From Cricetomys ansorgei (lineage: Eukaryota; Chordata; Mammalia; Rodentia; Nesomyidae), in the NCBI GenBank assembly GCA_026225945.1, contig JAMJFZ010001258.1:7478001-7542000 (forward strand): a stretch of DNA of 64,000 bases. Reading direction: 5' to 3'. This document shows, in pieces, positions 56,386 to 64,000 of the stretch; position 1 is the stretch's first letter, and every line of letters starts with the position of its first letter. Under the pieces are notes generated by a model, which saw nothing but the letters and a program-made list of their open reading frames with translations, did not search any database and had not been told where the DNA came from. The translations under genes and the position numbers were made by a program.

Positions 56386-59006
56386 TGTTAACAAAGGGGT
56401 GGAGTCTGTAGCTGCCAGCTTTGGTGTAGTGAGCCTTAGACTTGTACACAGAACTACCCTGGAAGAGATCCTGAGTCTGCTAAGCGTTTCATAAATCCTT
56501 GAGAACTCCTTCATGGGTATAAGAAACTGAATCCTGAGGTTTAATGGGTGTATGTGAGATTATTTGTAAATTAAACTATTTCACAGATTTTGTCTTGGTA
56601 AACTGGAATTTTTAGGACAGTTGTGAGGTGGAATCCTCTTTTTCCTCCCCAGCCCAGAAGGTCAGGGCTTTCTTCATAAGTATATAGAACATAGACAGGT
56701 GTGGTTCCAGTAGAAAGGGGCTGTGTGGGCTGAGGATAGTGGCAGTGTTTATCCAACATCTAAGACCATGGATTAGATCCCCACTACCAGGAGCTTGCAG
56801 GGTAGCGTGTTTTAAGACGTAAGAACTAAGTGAATAATTTAAAATTCATCTTGGTCTCATAACAAGACATCTAAGCATAACAACATTTGCAAAGAAATAC
56901 TTTGAAAACAGAAGCAAAGTCACTTGGTGTAACTATGTGGCCCCCAAAATGGTGTGATATTGCCATTGTATGTTAGAACAGTACTTTACTTGGTGCTTAC
57001 ATGGACAGTTCTGTTGTACTGAGACTGTCTGCCTTTAACATTGGGCCTTTCTGTATTTTATTTAAGGGCTTTGGGAAAGGAATAGAAGTGGTCTACATTT
57101 GTTCTGAAGACAGGTGGACAGTGTAAGATCAGCAGCTCTTGTCAGACCTAGCTGTGCCCTGGGGGGGGTGTCCTGGTATTGCCGTTGATGAAAGCTAGGA
57201 CTCTGGGAGAGGAGGACCTAGATGAGGAGACGCTGAAGTTGAAAAGATGCTGTATACTAAGACTACAAATGAAAGTGGTTACGCTTTCTATATCCTAAAA
57301 TTAAGAATCCTGGGCGTACCATGCTTTGTTATAAAATTATATAGTTTAAGAAAAAGATTTAAAGGTGAAACTGACAGACTGAACCTCGGGTATTGATTTG
57401 TAACTCTAAGTAGGAATAGTTGCGAGTATCTTCTTAAAGATTGATTGAGTTTGAAGTTGACGTAATATCCCAATTAGTAACCAAGACCTTAACAGTAATC
57501 ACAATTAGCAAACGCTGATCTAATTAACATGTAGCAAGGCCTATAGAGCATACTAGAAGAACAAAGATCCATACCGCTGTTTGTTCCCTGACTCACTACT
57601 TACTAGCTATGTGTAACTTCTCATTTTCTTCAAGAATTGACCTAGTATGTATTAGGAGGGACAGCATCTGACACAAGACACTGTAGGGATGTCTGCCATT
57701 TACTGTGGGATGACGTGCATATCTTAGTCCCTTAAATAGTTGACATTACAGTGCATAATACTGCTGTTGAAATATCAAGTAAATACTGGTTCCAAATTTT
57801 CACTCTAGAACATACTTAATGGGAAGGGGGTGAAGTTTATAGTAACAACTAAAGAGTTCCTGTCTGGGTCCTATCCCAGACTTATCTAGGCCAAAATAAT
57901 GACGAGTAGGCATCAAATCTTCTAACTCATTTTTAAAGTACTTGTTGTAGTAGAAGGTGTGTTTGAGAGTGTGTGTCCAATGTGTGGTTTTAATGTGGAG
58001 TGCTGACTTGCCTTGAAAATTCTAAGGGATACCTGTTAGGTAACAAAGGACAGGTGACTTTCTTGTTACTTCTGCCAGTAGGTTAGGATTTTATAATTTA
58101 CAACCAGACCTTTCAGGGGTGAGAATGTTGTAAATTCAGCCCAAAATTCAAAGTTTGATTTAGGTTTTGCCTAGCTTGGATAGTATATTAAAATACTTGG
58201 ATAGAATATTAAAAAGACATGTTTTAAACCAAAAAGGTTTTATATTTGTTTAAAATCCATACAGAAGCTCAAAGTATCTGTTCTGTTATTTGTACTAATA
58301 CTATGGAACGGTCAGTGAAGTAGTAATTTATAAATCTAACAGTAAATGTAAACATTCTTTATATCTAAACTGAATTTTTACTGCACAACAGGCACTTCAA
58401 TAGTTTTAACAAACAAGAAACCCAATAACTGAGTTCCCTTTCTTGTCATTTGCAAAAACCACACACAAATACAACAATATACATCTTTGGTTCTGAAACT
58501 GATACAAAACTTGTCTAACCAAAGTGTTCAATAAAGATGAGCTTTCCCTTCCATGAGGTTTTCCAGTTGCCTCTCAGCTTACATATTTGCAAAGGTGGTT
58601 CTTTTGTGGCCGAGTGCAGTTCTGAGAATAGTGGGTCTGTAGTGATTGACAGCCTCAAATTAGCCAGCAGTCACTCCGTCCCACAGTAAACACTGGTAGC
58701 CAGCTTTTACCATGCACTTTGACAGCTGATTTTACGAACCCAGTTGTATGTAAATCATTGAAAGATTTAATTTGTAATTTGTTTCCCAAGTTATTTTTTA
58801 AGAACATGGCTAAATGATGGGTGGTTTAACTCATAAGAAAGGCTGGCATTTTGTTTGAAGAGCTACTTTTTTAACTTGACCCCCAATCATTATTGTTTTA
58901 CTGGTTCTTTTCCTGGCAAAACTGATGTGCTCACCGCCACCAACCCCACAGCCCCTTTCAAACCCTGTATTCACTGAATACAGTTGATGCCCTCCTAAAC
59001 ATACCT
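56386..59006. other. Tail-to-tail spacer, repeat-poor part
   Basis: AT-rich sequence beyond the SMNDC1 polyadenylation site. I recognise no gene and no clear young repeat. Confidence 0.55.
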
Positions 59007-59140
59007 CCCCCCCCCCCCCCCCATTTCTCTGTAGCCTATGTTCACCCAGGAACTCACTCTGTAGACCAAGCTGGCCTTGAAATCTGCCTGCCTCTGCCTC
59101 TCAGTGCTGGGATGAAATGCCTGCACCACCACACCCGCCC
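59007..59140 (-). repeat. C16 run and B1 SINE
   Basis: Sixteen C residues (59007-59022) run directly into a reversed B1 ('aactcactctgtagaccaa'). Confidence 0.85.
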
Positions 59141-59467
59141 AAGATGCGGTAAATTTCTGATCAAAGAAGAAAAAGCTCAGCCCTGGAGGAGCACTTGACT
59201 CCTGTATGCAGGAAATCTAGATTTGAACTGGAAGCTCTGCAGCCAGGCTTGTCTTTCATCACTCAGAAGTGGCAGGAAGAATACTGAAGTACTCTGGTCC
59301 TGCCTGCCTGGCATTTGTCCCTCCCAAAGCAGGTAGGTTTGACCCAGGTTCCAAAAATTCGTCTTTTAATGTTTATCTTAGAAATACTTCATGACTTGTG
59401 CTACATTTTAAGTGCTTTTTGTGTGTGTGACGTGAACACCTGATGTGTCCCAATACAGCCTCAGCAG

Positions 59468-59630
59468 AATTTTTTTTTTTTAAGATTTGAGTGCTCTGAA
59501 TGTATAGAAGAGGGCATCTAATCCCATTATATAGATGGTTGTAAGCCACCATGTGGTTGCTGGGAATTGAACTCAGGACCTCTGGAAGAATAGCCAATGC
59601 TCTTAACTTCTGAGCCATCTCTCCAGCCCC
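59468..59630 (-). repeat. B2 SINE
   Basis: Reversed B2: 'agaagagggcatctaatcc', 'taagccaccatgtggttgc' and 'tgagccatctctccagccc'. Confidence 0.92.
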
Positions 59631-59696
59631 AGCAGAATTTTTAAGCACTCTCCATGGTAAAGAAAGCAGAAGAAACTCCAAAGTTAAGTATGTTGG

Positions 59697-59825
59697 CCTA
59701 TTTGTTGAGACAGGACACCAGGTAGCAGCCAAGGCTGGCCTCAAGCTCACTGTATAACAGAAAATGACTAAACGTCTGACCATCCTCTCCAGTGTTGGGA
59801 TTACAGGTCTGTGTCATTCCACCCA
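59697..59825 (-). repeat. B1-like SINE, diverged
   Basis: 'ttgttgagacaggacacca', 'aaggctggcctcaagctca' and 'gtgttgggattacaggtct'. Confidence 0.75.
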
Positions 59826-59984
59826 GTTTATGGGATGCTGCGGATTAAGCTGAGCAATTTGTACATACTTTGTACCCAGTCCAGTTAGCAGTGTTTATAA
59901 ACAATGTAGTGTTTTACTTCTGCCATTGTTAATAAATTGTCGTTGAAAAAGGGTAAAACAAGTCTGGTAGTAAATATCCTTGGG

Positions 59985-60062
59985 TCTACGCTGGTGTAGA
60001 GCATTTACATAGCTCTACATTTACATAGTGTAAAAGCCTCAGGTTCAAGCCCTAACAGCACA
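59985..60062 (+). repeat. ID-like SINE, diverged, with internal repeat
   Basis: 'tgtagagcatttacatagc' and 'ctcaggttcaagccctaac' follow the ID pattern. 'atttacatag' occurs twice within it. Confidence 0.5.
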
Positions 60063-60283
60063 AGACAAAACGCAGGAAAAGCAGTTTACTGTTAGATCTA
60101 GGGAATAGGCCAGGTGACAGTTTTTCAGTTTTTATAGCCAAGCTTATCACTAAATATGAAGTAGGCATGTTCAGTTCTGCAGTGGTCATTACTACTGTGG
60201 CGTATACTCAGCCTTGGGTTAAGTTTAAATGACAGATGATCACTAAAACGTGCTGTTTATCTTATATAGCCTTTTTCTTTAAG

Positions 60284-60360
60284 GTTTTTCAAGATGGTCT
60301 CTGTGTAGCCCTGGCTGTCCTGAACTCACCTGGCCTCAAGCTCACAGAGTTCCGCCTGTG
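60284..60360 (-). repeat. B1 fragment
   Basis: 'ggtctctgtgtagccctgg' and 'ctcacagagttccgcctg'. The head is missing. Confidence 0.8.
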
Positions 60361-61904
60361 ACTATGTAGTAGACTCGGGCTCCATGAAGAAAGAACATTT
60401 GCCCCCGGGTCTATCACATGTTGTTACTAAGGGTGAATGTAAAGCATGTACATGTCTCGTGCTGCGCTGGTTTGGGTAGGTGTTGAGAGCATCGCTTCGG
60501 TAGTTTTGAGGTGGGGCGGTAAGAAGGGCGATGGTGGCTTCCAGTGAAGAAAGGAACTTCAGAGTATTTTAGGCTAAGTAATTCCTCAGGATATGTGAGC
60601 CAGGAAACATGGCCCTAGATTAAAGGCTCTGCCTCAATTCTCAGCCTTTAAAAATCCTTATAATTCTATAAGCAGTTGTCACGAAGACAAAAAAAAAAAT
60701 CAAAACTTTTTTCTCTAATAGTTCCCTTACCAGAAACTGAGTCAAAAATGATTTCATCAGGCTCCTTTGGCATATAGACAGGTATGGGATGTACCTGTAT
60801 CTCTTCACATACGAACACATAAAGGCAGAGAGGGAGGCATTTCTCTTGAGTTTGAGGCCATCTGGTCTCAATAAATAAATAAATAAATAAATGAATGAAT
60901 GAAAATGAATAAATAAATACGTAAACACAATTCTTAGACCACATTAAGTAAGTTGAGTGAGAACCAGCAGACTTGTTTCCAGTTTGCACCGAGTGATTCC
61001 TAAGACAACAACTCTGCTGCTTAAAAGCCGGTGTCAAATACCGGAACGCACTACAGCTGGGATGGGTAGAGCCAGGGAAAAGTTGTTAAATTCTAAATAG
61101 GAATGGTAGCTGTAATTCATATTGTGGTTCTAGATTTCTGATATAAAAGCAAAATACATTTAGGGGATAGTCACCTAAAGATGTGGCACACAAAATAATT
61201 CTGCCTTCATGGGGAAGGAAAGGGTATTAACAAAGTAACTCAGGTATTTGTTACTTGGTTTTTATTTCTTACATAACTTTTTTGTCTCTAAGTTAATTTG
61301 TCTTCTAAAATGTTAACTGTAAACCACACAATCTACCTGGATCCTCCCTCCCCCAAAAACTTGGGGAAGGAGTAGGGTAGGAACATCACGCTGATGTGTG
61401 TGCAGCAGGTCCGTAACGGAGGCTCGGCAGCCCATCGTCCCGTCTACACACAGAATGGCAGCACATTAAGTCTGCTTGAATGGTGTTCCAAATTCCAGTC
61501 CTGGGCCAAGATGTCAGTCAACACCATGGAAACAAGAATGAAGCCGCTCAATGGCTTCCATGTCCTTTCCATGGTAAGGACACACTTTTAAGAGAAAGTC
61601 CAAAGGCAGCAAATACACCAAGCACATCTTACCTGGCTGTGGTGACGGTAAGGGAAGCCAGAAGGGCTTCTCCGTTCCGTCCTCAGCACTGGAACTGGAG
61701 CCAGTTTCGTGCTGAGTATCTAGAGGCATGCAGTGTTCACACACTCAAACACAGCACACCCAAGGAAGGAGTACTTGTGGAGCACAGAAGAACACAGGGT
61801 AGTGTGTGTGTTGAGGCCTCACGTGACCAAGGTGGTACATACATTTCACATGTGGCAACGTGCTACTCATGTTAAGATAACTCTGACATTGAGACACAAC
61901 TCGA
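60361..61904. other. Spacer next to the MXI1 3' end
   Basis: Unassigned sequence containing an (AAAT)n run at 60868-60920. It could include a distal extension of the MXI1 3' UTR down to the AATAAA at 61261-61266 (- strand). Confidence 0.5.
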
Positions 61905-61933
61905 CTGCACTGCTAAATATGGTTGTTTTTATT
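61905..61933 (-). terminator. MXI1: MXI1 polyadenylation signal (probable)
   Basis: AATAAA on the - strand occupies 61933-61928, and cleavage is expected about 15-25 bases further left. The choice between this and distal signals cannot be made from sequence alone. Confidence 0.6.
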
Positions 61934-63454
61934 TTCTTTTTCCTTGCCCAGCCCTATATCTAAACATAAAATAAAACTACAGGACTGAAATTAACAACCC
62001 ATTAAAATCAGCAATAAGTTATGAAAATCATAAAGCTTTTTTAAGTAATTAAGGGTAGTTAAATTATTTAAAGAATACAAAGTCCAAACAGCAGGGGTAA
62101 GGTCTCCAGAGAGGCTTCTCAGGGCAAAGCAGAGGCCCAGGGGGAAACCTCAGAGTTTGAAAGACAAAGGGAACACATGACATCAAAGTGCAGGCTAGAA
62201 ATTTCACTTAGAAGAAAACATTTCTGAAAACATTTGTAAGAGCAACAATAGCACCTGCACAGTGGGCTTGTGAGGAAGGAGGCTGCCTGTAGAAAATGCA
62301 AATCTTTACATTAAATGAGACAAGTGCTGAACTTAACTATGTTAACTATGACAGTGTGCCTACTATGGATATCAGATGGTTAAAAGCTGGTAAAAGGGAA
62401 TGATCCTAAAAGAAAACAAAAACAGCATTGACCTTTGTCCACCCAGCCCAGACCTCGTCCATCCTGTGCACTGGAGAGTGAGGTGTGAGGTGTTTTATCG
62501 TTATCAAATGCTGCATCAAAATAGATGATTTTTTCCCCACGTGGGTTTTCCTCTATAAAAGACATCTATGTTTACTTATGGACGAGCTTTAAAAAGATGT
62601 CGTTTTGGTTTTCAACACATACAAACAGTTATCAAAATCTCAAATAAAAATGCTGCCGTGGCTCAGACCTTGGCCTGCTACACTGCGTGCACAACTCTTC
62701 AGATCCGCGCAGTCGCAGGGGCACATGGAGCTCCCTCCTGTGATACGGGCTGTCATGCATGGGCTGCCCCTGTGTTGCCGAAGGGCGGAGAGCGGGCGGT
62801 AGGGTGCCCTAGTGCTAACAATGCAGGTAAGGTTAGCTGGCTTAGCATGGAATCCAACAGAAAGCTGAGCTGCGTGACGATCTCTCTCAAAAGGCTTCAT
62901 GGGAGTCTCTCCTTTTGTAGAGTACGAAATGAGCTTTTTAAAAATTCATTTTTTAAAAGAATTGATCATCCACAGGCTTCATGATAAACTGAGGCTGAGT
63001 TTTAATAGCTCTTTAGCTATCCAAGATTAATGCCTGATTATCCTGTCTTTTCCTTACTATAAGTGTGATTTTGTTTCTAGGGCCAAGAAGCTCAGGAAGG
63101 GTTCATAACCCGACCCTTAAATGTCTACTCAACACCATGAGCAAACCAGAAAGGAGAGCAGGGTCTCCATTGTCCTCTTTAAGTCAACTAAGTCAACTCA
63201 AGATAATTACACATGAGTTTTCTGCTGCTGTTAGAAACTGGATTCTTTCTGATATATGAGTATTTGTTCTACCGGGGAGGCTCTACCCCACTTTTTGTTA
63301 AGTATTTGCTTAAATATGGGTCTTCTGACCCTTTTGTTCAAGTATAGCTTTGTTTAGCTTTAAAGAGGAGACTGCATCATGAACCCAATTTAGGAGACGG
63401 TACTGAGCTGGCCCAGTGAATGTTCCACCCTGCACTGTTGTGTCATGCTGGGCT
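61908..63454 (-). other. MXI1: MXI1 3' UTR
   Basis: About 1.55 kb of repeat-free sequence follows the MXI1 stop on the - strand down to an AATAAA (plus-strand TTTATT at 61928-61933). SINEs reappear only below about 60.9 kb, which agrees with an exonic block here. A more distal AATAAA (plus 61261-61266) leaves a longer isoform possible. Confidence 0.75.

Positions 63455-64000
<546 letters not shown>

Overview
This is a nuclear genomic window from a muroid rodent. It contains B1, B2/B3, B4 and ID-type SINEs, a rodent L1 3' end, a betaretrovirus-like endogenous retrovirus fragment, older mammalian MIR and L2 remnants, and genes split by GT-AG introns. The B2 copies lack the 'gtcttcagacacacc' block I associate with mouse and rat B2 and carry a 'cctgcatgccagaagaggg' block instead. 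This leans toward a cricetid (hamster, vole or deer mouse) rather than Mus or Rattus, but it is recall-based inference and the species is not settled.

Two genes can be supported. SMNDC1 (SPF30, a Tudor-domain splicing factor) is complete on the + strand. It has a CpG-island promoter at about 43.7-44.6 kb, a non-coding exon 1, five coding exons between 45,316 and 55,270 encoding 238 residues, and a 3' UTR ending near 56.38 kb. The last coding exon and the whole 3' UTR of MXI1 (the MYC-network repressor MXI1) lie on the - strand at about 61.9-63.6 kb, and the rest of MXI1 lies beyond the right edge. The two genes converge tail to tail across about 5.5 kb of SINE-rich spacer. The MXI1-SMNDC1 order matches the arrangement I know from human 10q25.

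Layout: 1-43.6 kb has no recognisable gene and is upstream intergenic DNA (in human the next gene in this direction is DUSP5). It holds a 0.6-kb G-rich minisatellite at 1.8-2.4 kb, a 33-base G homopolymer at 12.75 kb, many SINEs, an L1 3' end at 23.5 kb, an L2 fragment at 26.6-27.3 kb, a possible solo LTR at 33.8 kb, and a decayed retroviral LTR plus partial gag at 39.2-41.1 kb. A few AT-rich, repeat-free stretches resemble conserved non-coding elements. 43.6-56.4 kb is SMNDC1, and 56.4-61.9 kb is the spacer. 61.9-64 kb is MXI1 3' UTR, last coding exon and intron.

The most interesting point is a candidate poison exon in SMNDC1 intron 4 (acceptor at 51,863). If spliced in, it stops translation after three codons, which fits the known regulation of this gene by a conserved poison exon. 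The promoter carries a perfect TCTCGCGAGA element, a near copy 19 bases upstream, a palindromic E-box and a full CRE. I found no bacterial-type system, CRISPR array or novel multi-gene system; most long reading frames here come from repeats or GC-rich sequence. Boundaries of repeats are read by eye and are approximate.
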